This document shows positions 7,456 to 15,623 of a DNA stretch of 58,135 nucleotides, in pieces. The notes under the pieces were generated by a model that saw only the letters and a list, made by a program, of their open reading frames with translations, was not told where the DNA came from and searched no databases. The stretch comes from CATOSD01 sp034422735 (GTDB taxonomy: Bacteria; Chloroflexota; Dehalococcoidia; Lucifugimonadales; CATOSD01). Position numbers and translations under genes: made by a program. The stretch lies in the NCBI GenBank assembly GCA_034422735.1, contig DAOUJL010000020.1, positions 1 through 58,135 on the forward strand, given 5' to 3'. Every line of letters begins with the position of its first letter. Within the stretch, counting starts at the first letter, position 1.

Positions 7456-7655
7456 TCATCCCTGCCGCCACTTTCCGAAAGGCTTTCACACTTCCCTCAA
7501 GGCTCTCTTCCAATTTCGCTTCCCCACATTTCGCACCTTGAGTGCCGCGACAAGCTCCTGTCTCTGTGCTTCCTGCACTTCCCAGTCTTGCATCGGTCCG
7601 CACCACTGGATTCGGTTGTCTCGAATTCAATAGTGACTACGGCATTCCAGATAGG
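7456..7655 (-). pseudogene. Decayed 3' third of a DUF6527 gene
   Basis: The minus strand encodes LECRSHY, stop, IRDNRIQWC and so on to the same end point as the intact DUF6527 gene. Two Trp codons have become TGA: one in the HYW motif and one in the KVWKPF motif. No 5' part remains. Divergence from the intact copy is greater than in the adjacent recombinase remnant, consistent with loss of selection. Selenocysteine is not a sensible reading here because both stops replace Trp. Confidence 0.85.
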
Positions 7656-7728
7656 GCATAATAGACTCTGACTAGACATGACTTGAGACTGAGCATTGCT
7701 ATCCCAATAGACCGAGGTGCATACCAGA

Positions 7729-8346
7729 ATGACACTCTACTCTTACACCGTAGCGACCGACAGCGGATTCGCCCCCAATCCGTTCTACGAGTCTTGTACA
7801 CTCGCGTGCTGCAAGCCTGGCATACGCAGAACTGCCCAACAAGGGGACTATGTAGTCGGTATCGGACCCAAGGGATCAGGCAATCTCTTGGTCTATGCCA
7901 TGCGGGTCACCGAGACTGTCGAATTCGATGACTACTGGCACGACTCGCGGTTCCGCAAGAAGCGTCCCGACATCGAAGCAGGCGGCAAACAGGCTCTCGG
8001 AGACAACATCTACCGGCTAGACAGAGCTGGCAAGTGGCTTCAGGCACCGTCTCAACATAGCCACGGTAACGAACAAGACCTGGAGATGATGCGCAGGGAC
8101 ATCAGTGGCCAGAAAGTCCTGATTGGTGACGATTTTATCTACTGGGGCGGCGACGGTCCACTGCTTCCGCAAAACCTTAGAGGACTAATCGCAGAGCGAT
8201 ACTACAGAAGCAGATCCAACGACGGATACATCCCTGACTTCATCCAGTGGTTCGAGAGTCAGCAGAAAGGCCTAGTAGGACTTCCTACCGAAGGAATACC
8301 CTCTCCTTGCAAGAGACGCCAGGTCAAACGCAAGAAGTGCTGCTAG
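7729..8346 (+). CDS. Nmad2-type nucleotide-modification-associated protein
   Basis: The 205-residue protein opens with TLYSYTVATDSGFAPNPF and then CTLACCKPGIRRTAQQGDYVVG. This is the characteristic start of the Nmad2 (nucleotide modification associated domain 2) family, a group predicted from gene neighbourhoods to work with modified DNA bases or nucleotides. The exact reaction is not established. I prefer the ATG at 7729, with GAGG 11 bases upstream; a GTG at 7717 would add four residues. The C terminus is strongly basic with a Cys pair (RRQVKRKKCC). It lies between the second repeat copy and the Qat operon, which it faces, so it is probably a stand-alone defence or modification gene. Confidence 0.75.
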   Translation: MTLYSYTVATDSGFAPNPFYESCTLACCKPGIRRTAQQGDYVVGIGPKGSGNLLVYAMRVTETVEFDDYWHDSRFRKKRPDIEAGGKQALGDNIYRLDRAGKWLQAPSQHSHGNEQDLEMMRRDISGQKVLIGDDFIYWGGDGPLLPQNLRGLIAERYYRSRSNDGYIPDFIQWFESQQKGLVGLPTEGIPSPCKRRQVKRKKCC

Positions 8347-8533
8347 TCTGGCACGGGTCACTTCGCACGTCCCCAAGTCGCTCTTTCGCCTATTGCCCCC
8401 AGAATCGCAACAGCTATGTTTAGTGGCCTATACGATTGGATCCCTGTTCGATTCCGGCGGACTTCTCTGAGAAAGGCTCCCAACACAGGCAAGGGATCGT
8501 CAGACTCCCCACACCTACTGGAGAAGGGCCTCC

Positions 8534-9289
8534 TCAGGCTGCGAGCATTGTTCTTTGAAACGTTGAAGGAAAGAGGTCGGCTGTCCCCGTTACCTGGGCT
8601 ATGTCGACGAAGTTCCTCCAGACTTGTCTCCTAACTGCGTCACCGTCGACATTCCATTCCTTGGCTAGCGCTGCTTCCACGACGTTGACTCGGCCCGGCC
8701 GTCTGGGAGCCAATTGGCGTCGGTCTCCGAATGGGTGGTCAGTTTCTGTGAGGATTCTTTCCTTTGGGACTACTTTTAGGATCCTCGGTCTTGCGACCTC
8801 AGCTGCGTTTATCGAGAACCAGCAACCCAAATCAAGTGCAAGTCTTGTTTCAGCGACTGTGCCTCTCCACCAGTGCAGTACCATACCTTTTGGTCCGAAC
8901 ATTTGAAGCACATCTAGGAGGGTGCCCGTCGACCCTGCACTGTGGACATTTAGAATCCTGGGCCGCTCGCACGCGATCTCCAATATGGCTTCAAGGGTTG
9001 CTTTCTGAGTACTTAGGCTAACTGGGGAACGCCTATCCATTCCAATTTCGCCCACAACCGGAGTTTTCTCCACTAGTGCCCGGAATCGGTGAGGTGAGAA
9101 TTCCTCGTGGCTCGTCGATACACCAGGATGGACTCCAATGCCCCACGCGACAGAGTCGTCTCTTCTATCGGCCACCATTGCGAACTCACTCAGTGACCGA
9201 GTCACGGCGATCACACATGCACCAAGATCGAGTAGGGCCTCTGGCTTGACCGAGGGCTCAATATGGGCATGAAAGTCAAGGGGGAGCAT
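8534..9289 (-). CDS. qatD: QatD, TatD-like metal-dependent DNase of QatABCD
   Basis: This 251-residue TatD-family hydrolase is the last gene of the Qat operon. Metal-binding residues are visible: DFHAHIE (HxH, residues 5-11), VVGEIGMDR (catalytic Glu), LNVHSAGS and LHWWRG (His ligands), and TETDHPF (Asp). TatD enzymes cut DNA, and QatD is required for anti-phage activity in the QatABCD system. Its ATG overlaps the qatC stop (TGATG at 9287-9291), indicating translational coupling. Downstream, 187 bases without a gene separate it from the converging Nmad2 gene. Confidence 0.88.
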   Translation of the reverse strand: MLPLDFHAHIEPSVKPEALLDLGACVIAVTRSLSEFAMVADRRDDSVAWGIGVHPGVSTSHEEFSPHRFRALVEKTPVVGEIGMDRRSPVSLSTQKATLEAILEIACERPRILNVHSAGSTGTLLDVLQMFGPKGMVLHWWRGTVAETRLALDLGCWFSINAAEVARPRILKVVPKERILTETDHPFGDRRQLAPRRPGRVNVVEAALAKEWNVDGDAVRRQVWRNFVDIAQVTGTADLFPSTFQRTMLAA

Positions 9290-10584
9290 CAGTATATTTC
9301 AACAGCAGCAATCTCTCTAAAGCCACGGCGAATTAGACTGAGGACACTCTCAGGGTCGCAATCCCTAGGAAGCTCAGCCGCAAGGACATCCGCCATTCCG
9401 AAATCCCGGTTGGTGGCATAACGCATGGTCTCTATCTCTTGTAGGGCTTTCGATTTGAGGAACAGACTACGTTGAGGTTCAACTAGCTCCGTGACCAAGT
9501 ATGGTGTCCGATCCTCCAGATTGGCAGACATGAATGCACCGCGACGAACTAGACATCCAAAGCAAACTCCACACTGCATACCGGGTGGCCGACCATATTG
9601 CATTGCCCAGCGAACGTGAGAGCAAGAGTGAGTCTTCGACAGTAGTTCAGACGCTCGAACGTGTCCGATAGCATCGGCCACAGTTCTAAACATCTCGCCC
9701 TTCGTCAAATCTCCAAACACGTTCGTAAACTCTGCATGAGCCCCAACGGCCTGCACAATTCCATGAAGGCGGTTTAGGAATTCTGGGTGCGTTGAGCGGG
9801 TGGACAATGCCCCTCGTCGTTCTGACGCCAGAGGTGGGTTAATGGATGTAAATCCATTCTCGGCGATCCAAAGCGGGACTGGGCCCCTAGCAGATGCTAC
9901 AGCAAGCCCTAGTGCTATGAACAAGAAACTTCGGCTTCTCCGACTTGGCTCGTCACCGAATGATGCACCGCCGACCTGCTTGGCACTTCGACCGAGGTTA
10001 ACTCGCACATGCGGTAGTTCAACTTCAAACAGATTCTGAAGGTCACGGACCAGCCCAGATTGAACAGCAGAGTGGCCCGGCCAGTCCCAGTGAGACATTA
10101 GGGTAGGACGTAATCCTTCAGTAAGAGCACGGATAACCCCGCACAATGAGTCGGCCCCACCACTGAATAAGCAAACCACATCTGAAGGAGGCTCCTCTTT
10201 GGTACGAGGGCGCTTCTCTTGACCAGCATTCCCAAGAGTGTCCAAAACGAAACTAGTCTTCCATTCATCGGAGGTCAGAAAGGATAGCACGGCGGCGACA
10301 TCATCGCGAACCGATTCCCAGCGACCAATGTTCACCACTGGCGTAACTGTGTGGAACTCTCTTTGCCATCCCCTGGGCCTCGCGGTTGTTCGGTCCGCAA
10401 GGAATGTTGTTACTGCGAGCCATACAACATCCCGGTTCTCCACAAGGACGTTGCCGAACTCCGCTAGGTCCGGTTTGATGTTCACATGTAAGGACTGCGG
10501 CCCGTCACTGGGTCGCCGCCATATGTAATCGTCGATTGTAATTTTCTCGGGGAGTTGATTCACCCAAAGGCGCTTAATGTTCAT
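9289..10584 (-). CDS. qatC: QatC, QueC-like ATP pyrophosphatase of QatABCD
   Basis: This protein has 431 residues. The PP-loop ATPase signature SGGADS lies at 141-146, and a Cys-rich zinc site (MQCGVCFGCLVRRG) lies in the C-terminal half, both as in QueC, the 7-cyano-7-deazaguanine synthase. In QatABCD this QueC-like enzyme is thought to modify a protein or nucleotide target rather than make queuosine. I chose ATG 10584 because AGGTGA lies 6 bases upstream and it sits 4 bases after the qatB stop. The first 130 residues are an extra N-terminal region not found in QueC. The gene overlaps qatD by one base. Confidence 0.9.
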   Translation of the reverse strand: MNIKRLWVNQLPEKITIDDYIWRRPSDGPQSLHVNIKPDLAEFGNVLVENRDVVWLAVTTFLADRTTARPRGWQREFHTVTPVVNIGRWESVRDDVAAVLSFLTSDEWKTSFVLDTLGNAGQEKRPRTKEEPPSDVVCLFSGGADSLCGVIRALTEGLRPTLMSHWDWPGHSAVQSGLVRDLQNLFEVELPHVRVNLGRSAKQVGGASFGDEPSRRSRSFLFIALGLAVASARGPVPLWIAENGFTSINPPLASERRGALSTRSTHPEFLNRLHGIVQAVGAHAEFTNVFGDLTKGEMFRTVADAIGHVRASELLSKTHSCSHVRWAMQYGRPPGMQCGVCFGCLVRRGAFMSANLEDRTPYLVTELVEPQRSLFLKSKALQEIETMRYATNRDFGMADVLAAELPRDCDPESVLSLIRRGFREIAAVEIY

Positions 10585-10588
10585 CTCT

Positions 10589-11392
10589 TCACCTGAAGAT
10601 GCGGCCAAGCATACTTAGCAGGGATCGAATAGCGGATTCAAAGTGTGAGGCCCGAAGGCCGTCCACTGCCAAGTCCATGCCCGCCACGCGAGCTTCTAAC
10701 GTCACACGAGCTTCTTGTTCAAGTGCGTGTGTTGATTCTCCATCCCTCGAACCATTTCGCAGGAGGTCCCCGGCTTCGGTCAACCAGACCCGAAACACGT
10801 ACTCTGTCACCCATTGCTTCACAAGTTCGACCGGGCTCGGAGCCTCCTCCTGTTCAATAGTCCAGCATACGAAGTTAGCATTGACTTCACGAAGCTCGGC
10901 TTCCTCAATGAGGGCAGTCCCGAACGATGCAGCATCAACAATCAGACGAGCTTGTTCAAAAGGAGTCAATGCCGTCAGATCAGCGTAGGAGAGACCAGCG
11001 TCACTAACCGATTCGGCCACGCCATTCCGAAGGCCGTAGACCCCTGCAATCGCGACGCCGCCAGAAACTGCTGCTCGACGGCGACCTCTTACTCCACCAC
11101 CCCCAACAATGGTTGCACCTCCGCCGGTGCGACCATCTTCAGAGCTATCCGTGCTCTGTATTGCTTGCGACAGACGCAGCGCGACTCTCCTTAGCAGATC
11201 ATTCAGGACGGGATTGTCAACAGGCATTGGGTTATTGTCCGGCACTGTCACCAGCGGATCTTCCTCCTGGTCCGAACCGCCATTATCCACACCAGTACCA
11301 CCCTGGCTCGGTTGTGTATCTAACCAAGCGCCCGTGTTTGTCCGAGTGTCATTCCAACCAGGTGAACCACCATATGCACCGGATGTGCCCAC
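10589..11392 (-). CDS. qatB: QatB, structural/unknown component of QatABCD
   Basis: This 267-residue protein begins GTSGAYGGSPGW, the typical glycine/serine-rich start of QatB proteins, which have no assigned enzyme activity. A GGGG-rich segment near the middle (GGGATIVGGGGVRG) is followed by an alpha-helical C-terminal half with LTALTPFEQARLIVDA. The start is the GTG at 11392, which shares one base with the qatA stop (TAGTG) and is preceded at 7 bases by AAGGAGGTGA, a near-perfect ribosome binding site. A longer frame exists upstream but would overlap qatA by 73 bases without a comparable site. Confidence 0.85.
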   Translation of the reverse strand: MGTSGAYGGSPGWNDTRTNTGAWLDTQPSQGGTGVDNGGSDQEEDPLVTVPDNNPMPVDNPVLNDLLRRVALRLSQAIQSTDSSEDGRTGGGATIVGGGGVRGRRRAAVSGGVAIAGVYGLRNGVAESVSDAGLSYADLTALTPFEQARLIVDAASFGTALIEEAELREVNANFVCWTIEQEEAPSPVELVKQWVTEYVFRVWLTEAGDLLRNGSRDGESTHALEQEARVTLEARVAGMDLAVDGLRASHFESAIRSLLSMLGRIFR

Positions 11393-13131
11393 TACCTCAC
11401 CTCCTTCAATGCCTCGATAGCTGCCATCCGGGTTCTTTCCTGGGTCAATTCCTCTGTAGACCAATTCCTCACGATAGCGACCAACTCGGCCGGCTGGTTC
11501 TTAGCGAGCAGGGCTAGGGGAACCGGCGTCAAAATAGTCGCAGGATCCATGATGACTAACTCTTCAACTATGGTCTGAGCTACAGCTGGCTCTCCTCCAA
11601 GGCCGGAGAGGGATTCGGCCAATGCCTTCTGACGTTCAATCGTACGCTCGTGTCGAAGCTGAAATGCCACGTGACGAGCTAAAACGGCTCGTGCCCCATG
11701 CTCAAGTTTGAGGGCGCCCGAGATAGCTCCATTACGAATCGTGCTACTGTCATCCGTGAGGCGATCCGCGAGCGCACGCAATTCAGCGGGGAGTGCTGCT
11801 TCTTGAACAGTTTGGCCTCGCAACGACGCGGCCAGCAAAAGATATGCTGGCAAATCAATATCATTGAGCGGTGGAGACAATTGGCCCCATTCTATGATCT
11901 GTTCGGCGTAGTCTCCCTTTCCTTCTTCAATGCTCGTGATGTTTTCCGAAAGCGTCCCAGATGATAGCCATCCAAGCATTTGCGCAAATAAAGCGGGGTA
12001 CAAGAGCTCCGCAACCATCAACTTTGAACAAGCATCCGCTTCAAGCTCTACACCTCGCGCTCGCGCGAACGCCATTCTCAGAGACAGTGCGTTGAGAAAA
12101 CGCTTCAGGCGACGTGGATTGCCCTGTGTGTGGCGGTGCAGAATGGGGGCAAGACGTTCTGCCAGATTCACGTCGAGACTATGCCCTACAGGAACAAGGC
12201 CATCAAGCCGCGCAGCGAGGCGAAGGCCATGTCCCCGAGTTCCGTGTGGGCGATCAGCCAGTGCGGCGAGGTCAATAGCCTCACCTAGTAGCAGTATTGC
12301 AAGATATTCCTCGGTCAACTCAAGGCTGAGTGCAGGAATACGGAAGGGTATCTGCACGATTTTCTCCAGATATTGGTGAGCGGTGGTGGGCTGTCCAGTT
12401 GATGCAAGCTTCTGACCGATCGCTCGCGCTACATTCTCCTCATCTGCTGCAACCACGAAGGCCATTCTATCGACCGACAGGAATAGCTTGATTGCCTCAA
12501 GAGTCTCAACCACCATGTCTGGAAGTGATCGATCAAGATCGTCGACTAGAACAACCACCTGCTTGACGTCTCTCAAAGCATCTTCCGTAAGAAGGGAAGC
12601 GAACTGCTCACGGAATCCCTGAAGTGTCGGGTTTTCTCCCGGCTTGTCACTGTCGAAGATCGCCGCCAAGTCTCCGATACTCGGGATTGTCATTGTCAGA
12701 GCTGTTGTTGCTGCAAGTCTTACAGCTTTGGCAACATTAACTCGATCTTTGAGTTCCTTGAGCCGATTCGTCACGGCCTCGCGCACGCCGTCGTCACCGT
12801 GCGCCTCCTCTTCGAGTCGGTCCAAGACCGCTCCAATAAGGGTTGCCTTTGCATCCGTTGATCGGTCGTACTCCCAAGGGCTGACGTAAACAACAACAAC
12901 GTTTCTATTGGTCTCCAGCTTATCCTTGAGCAATTGCAGTACAGTAGTCTTGCCACCGCCCCATGGTGCATTGATTCCTACCGTGATTGGTTGAAGTTCT
13001 TCACGAGTAATGGTGGATTCCACTGCTGCGACTATATCGGCGAACCCCAACAAGTCTACGCGACTAGGATTGTCGTCACGGAGACGCATCACGCCAAAAT
13101 CATGACCAGTTGCTGATTTGCTAGTTTCCAC
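11392..13131 (-). CDS. qatA: QatA, KAP-family P-loop NTPase of QatABCD
   Basis: This 579-residue KAP-type NTPase is the first gene of the Qat operon. The Walker A motif APWGGGKTT is at about 55-63 and Walker B VVVLVDDLDRS at 192-202, with the usual KAP spacing. KAP NTPases are STAND-like ATPases often found in phage-exclusion systems. QatA is the presumed sensor or assembly ATPase of QatABCD. The gene is divergent from the ribbon-helix-helix/recombinase pair, with a shared 165-base upstream region. Codon use is less GC-rich than the chromosomal genes to the right, consistent with acquired DNA. Confidence 0.9.
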   Translation of the reverse strand: METSKSATGHDFGVMRLRDDNPSRVDLLGFADIVAAVESTITREELQPITVGINAPWGGGKTTVLQLLKDKLETNRNVVVVYVSPWEYDRSTDAKATLIGAVLDRLEEEAHGDDGVREAVTNRLKELKDRVNVAKAVRLAATTALTMTIPSIGDLAAIFDSDKPGENPTLQGFREQFASLLTEDALRDVKQVVVLVDDLDRSLPDMVVETLEAIKLFLSVDRMAFVVAADEENVARAIGQKLASTGQPTTAHQYLEKIVQIPFRIPALSLELTEEYLAILLLGEAIDLAALADRPHGTRGHGLRLAARLDGLVPVGHSLDVNLAERLAPILHRHTQGNPRRLKRFLNALSLRMAFARARGVELEADACSKLMVAELLYPALFAQMLGWLSSGTLSENITSIEEGKGDYAEQIIEWGQLSPPLNDIDLPAYLLLAASLRGQTVQEAALPAELRALADRLTDDSSTIRNGAISGALKLEHGARAVLARHVAFQLRHERTIERQKALAESLSGLGGEPAVAQTIVEELVIMDPATILTPVPLALLAKNQPAELVAIVRNWSTEELTQERTRMAAIEALKEVR

Positions 13132-13271
13132 TCAGATTCCCTATCGTTTGGTTTACGTCATACCGATGACTAGCAGCGGAAGGGTGCCCTATTCGGTCAA
13201 CCCTCACCATCCCGATTTCTACCTCCCCATTTTACCCGATTTGCAGCCCTTCTCACAGACGCCCCGGCCCC

Positions 13272-13301
13272 TTGACAACGGGAGGCCGGTTCGTTCATGA
13301 T
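13272..13301 (+). promoter_or_regulatory. Promoter for RHH-recombinase pair
   Basis: A consensus -35 hexamer TTGACA (13272-13277) is followed after 18 bases by CATGAT (13296-13301). Transcription would begin near 13308, which favours translation starts at 13318 or 13342 for the ribbon-helix-helix protein over the ATG at 13297. Confidence 0.5.
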
Positions 13302-13317
13302 AAGGGTAAGACCAGGT

Positions 13318-13539
13318 ATGACCACAAGAGGCAAAAAAGAGATGCCGAGGACGAGACGAACCATAACGCTATCGCTGCCCCCTGAGATGGACGATCAGGT
13401 CAGGCGATTCATCGAAGAGGAAGACCGCACCATGAGCGAGTTCTTCCGCGAGGCGGTGCGCCTCTACATGGACGAGCAGGAGTGGCTGCGGCGCCAGCGC
13501 CGCCAACGGACCGAGGCCCGCAGGAGGGAACAGGAATGA
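13318..13539 (+). CDS. Ribbon-helix-helix DNA-binding protein
   Basis: About 73 residues long, the protein has the short N-terminal strand TRRTITLSLPPEMDDQV followed by two helices (RFIEEEDRTMSEFFREAVRLYMDE), the pattern of CopG/Arc-type ribbon-helix-helix regulators. These bind DNA as dimers through the N-terminal strand. The C terminus is an unusually basic tail rich in Arg. Its stop overlaps the first possible start of the recombinase (ATGA at 13536-13539), so the two are cotranslated and it probably controls recombinase expression or assists recombination. Starts at 13297, 13318 and 13342 are all possible; the promoter position favours the later two. Confidence 0.75.
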   Translation: MTTRGKKEMPRTRRTITLSLPPEMDDQVRRFIEEEDRTMSEFFREAVRLYMDEQEWLRRQRRQRTEARRREQE

Positions 13540-13556
13540 CCAAGGAGGACGCAACG

Positions 13557-15164
13557 ATGAACTTTAGGACCGACTACACCCCCGCAGCCCTCTACGCCAG
13601 GGTGTCCAGCGACCGGCAGGACGTGGACAACTCCGTGGCCGCACAGCTGAGGGCGCTCAGGGACTACGCTGAGAAGAACGGCTACACGGTATTCCGGGAG
13701 TACGTGGACGAGGCCGAGAGCGGTCGCGTCGCCGACCGCCCCGAGTTCCGCAAGATGCTGGATGAGGCCGCCAAGCCCAAGGCCCCCTTTAGGGAGATAT
13801 TGGTCTGGAAGTTCTCCAGGTTCACCCGCAAGCGGGAGCACGCCGTCGCATTCAAGTCCATGCTCAGGCGCAAGGGCATCAGGGTGGTCTCCATCACCGA
13901 GCAGGCCGAGGACACGTCCACCGGCAGGCTGCTTGAGGCCATCATCGAAGGCGTGGACGAGTTCTACAGCGAGAATCTGGCCCAGGAGGTCACCAGGGGT
14001 ATGCGGGAAGCCGCATCGAGAGGATTCTGGATGTCCAGCAAGCCTCCCTTCGGCTACAACCGGGTGATGGTCCAGGACGGACCTGCGAAGAGGCCCAAAC
14101 TCGACCCAGACCCCGATTCGTCCCAGGTCGTCAGGCGCATATTCGACATGTCGGAAGCCGGCAAGTCGACTCTCGACATCGCCCGAGTCCTCAACGACGA
14201 GGGCATCGCCAGCCCAAGGGGAAAGCCCTGGGGCAAGACGACCCTCCACGCAATCCTCATCAACGAGACGTACACCGGCACCTTGATCTGGGGCGTCAAC
14301 GCCAAGGACGGGGCCGACCCGGTACGGGTGGACGATGCGTTCCCGGCAATTGTTTCCAAGGCCCAGTTCCACCGTGTTGCCAACCTGATGCGCTCCCGCG
14401 CGCCCAAGATCGTCAACCCACGCAGGGCGGCAAGCCCCTTCCTTCTCAGCGGGCTGGTCAAGTGCAAGTCCTGCAAGAGGGCGCTGACCGGCCAGTACGC
14501 CAAGAGCGGCAAGTTCCCATACTATGTCTGTCAGACCCTCATGAAGCGGGGCAGCGGGTCCTGCGACACCCCGAGGCTCAACGCTCGGCAATTCGAGAAG
14601 TTCGTCATCCAGAAGGTCCGCTCCAACATTCTCACCGAAGGAAACATCCGCGACCTGGTGAAGACCGTGGACGAGAAGATGGACAGAGTGGCCTCCGAGC
14701 AGCACAAGAGGCTGGAGACCATAGACGAGGAGCTTGAGGATGTGAAGCGGAAGCTGGGCCGCATCTGGCACTTCATTGAGACCGCCGACGACATCGACAT
14801 GGCCGACGCCTCAGCCCGCATAAGGGAGCATAGGGACCGGCAGGAGCTCCTTGAGGACGAGGCGGCGGCGGCCAGGGCGCTCTTGACCCAGCGCCGGTCT
14901 GTCCTGGACGACGTGGACACCGTCGAGTCCTACGCCAAGGAACTGAGAGAATTCCTGAAGCACAGCGAGCTGACCGAGCGCAAGGCCTTCATCCAGTCGT
15001 TCGTCAAGGAGATCGTCGTCATACCGGACGACGCCCTCCTCAGATACACCGTGCCCATGCCGAGCGATAGCCAGATTCCAGGCAAGGCGATTGAGAAATT
15101 GGCCTTGAACGACCCGGTACTTGTTTCAGTGCACCGAAGCCCACCAGTTCGCAAGGCCAGATAG
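13557..15164 (+). CDS. Large serine recombinase (site-specific integrase), copy 2
   Basis: This 535-residue recombinase closely resembles the one at 486-2084. It has YARVSSDRQ with Ser17 as expected nucleophile, a recombinase domain, a zinc ribbon (KCKSCKRAL and later CDTPRL), and a long C-terminal coiled coil ending in a distinct tail. Two starts have good ribosome binding sites: ATG 13536 (AGGAGG 8 bases upstream, overlapping the previous stop) and ATG 13557 (AGGAGG 8 bases upstream). I use 13557 because it aligns with the start of copy 1. The two recombinases differ most in the coiled-coil region, so they may recognise different attachment sites. The gene forms the right border of the defence island. 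Confidence 0.93.
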   Translation: MNFRTDYTPAALYARVSSDRQDVDNSVAAQLRALRDYAEKNGYTVFREYVDEAESGRVADRPEFRKMLDEAAKPKAPFREILVWKFSRFTRKREHAVAFKSMLRRKGIRVVSITEQAEDTSTGRLLEAIIEGVDEFYSENLAQEVTRGMREAASRGFWMSSKPPFGYNRVMVQDGPAKRPKLDPDPDSSQVVRRIFDMSEAGKSTLDIARVLNDEGIASPRGKPWGKTTLHAILINETYTGTLIWGVNAKDGADPVRVDDAFPAIVSKAQFHRVANLMRSRAPKIVNPRRAASPFLLSGLVKCKSCKRALTGQYAKSGKFPYYVCQTLMKRGSGSCDTPRLNARQFEKFVIQKVRSNILTEGNIRDLVKTVDEKMDRVASEQHKRLETIDEELEDVKRKLGRIWHFIETADDIDMADASARIREHRDRQELLEDEAAAARALLTQRRSVLDDVDTVESYAKELREFLKHSELTERKAFIQSFVKEIVVIPDDALLRYTVPMPSDSQIPGKAIEKLALNDPVLVSVHRSPPVRKAR

Positions 15165-15623
15165 CACTTAGCCGTTGAGCGCCATATCCTCGGCGTCCAT
15201 TCGGGATGTAGCACAGCCGGGCGGCCTCGTAGCACCTCTGCACGAGCTGTTGCGGAGGCTGTTGGATAGGAGGGGGAGAGGGGAAGAGCAGCAGTTGGGA
15301 GCGGACTCGGCATGGCGACTTATACTCCCATGACCGACGGCGCTGTACCGTCGGGTTCGTACTATTCGGGAATACCGAGAGGGCGAAGCGGCGAAGTAGT
15401 GGCTCTGGCTCTACCTCCCCACAAATGCGGCCTCCGCATCGGGATTGCGCCAAACAGGTAAGGGTGTGTCAAGACGGCGCTCGCGCAGTTCTGCTAGGCA
15501 CTTGTACCAGCTTGATTGCCGATTCCTCAGCGTAAGACACAACCCCGCGGCTGTCAGCCTCAGATGTTGGGTCGAGCATTGAGTCCGGCAGTGAAACATC
15601 AAACTCGCGTAGCGATGGTGGAG
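15165..15623. other. Gap after recombinase copy 2
   Basis: About 460 bases contain no convincing gene. A perfect hairpin, CCGACGG-7-base loop-CCGTCGG, lies at 15334-15354 without a T tract, so it does not look like a terminator. Because it follows a recombinase gene it could be part of an attachment site, but no direct repeat was found to support this. Confidence 0.4.

Larger units (their letters stand above)
6995..7655. repeat. Direct repeat copy 2 (decayed)
   Basis: This is the second copy of the repeat at 1758-2434. It contains the recombinase 3' remnant and a broken DUF6527 3' end. Homology starts at the membrane-protein stop and ends at the sequence gatagg near 7655, before the Nmad2 gene. 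Confidence 0.9.

Noticed and set aside
7456..7655. In-frame TGA codons in the DUF6527 remnant as possible selenocysteine
   Set aside because: Both replace Trp, not Cys, there is no SECIS-like hairpin, and the 5' two thirds of the gene is missing.
8436..8465. GTTCGATTCC, resembling a tRNA T loop
   Set aside because: The flanking bases do not form a T stem, and no acceptor or anticodon stem could be drawn.
15165..15623. Open frames on both strands after recombinase 2
   Set aside because: They have no ribosome binding site, domain or codon pattern like the neighbouring genes.
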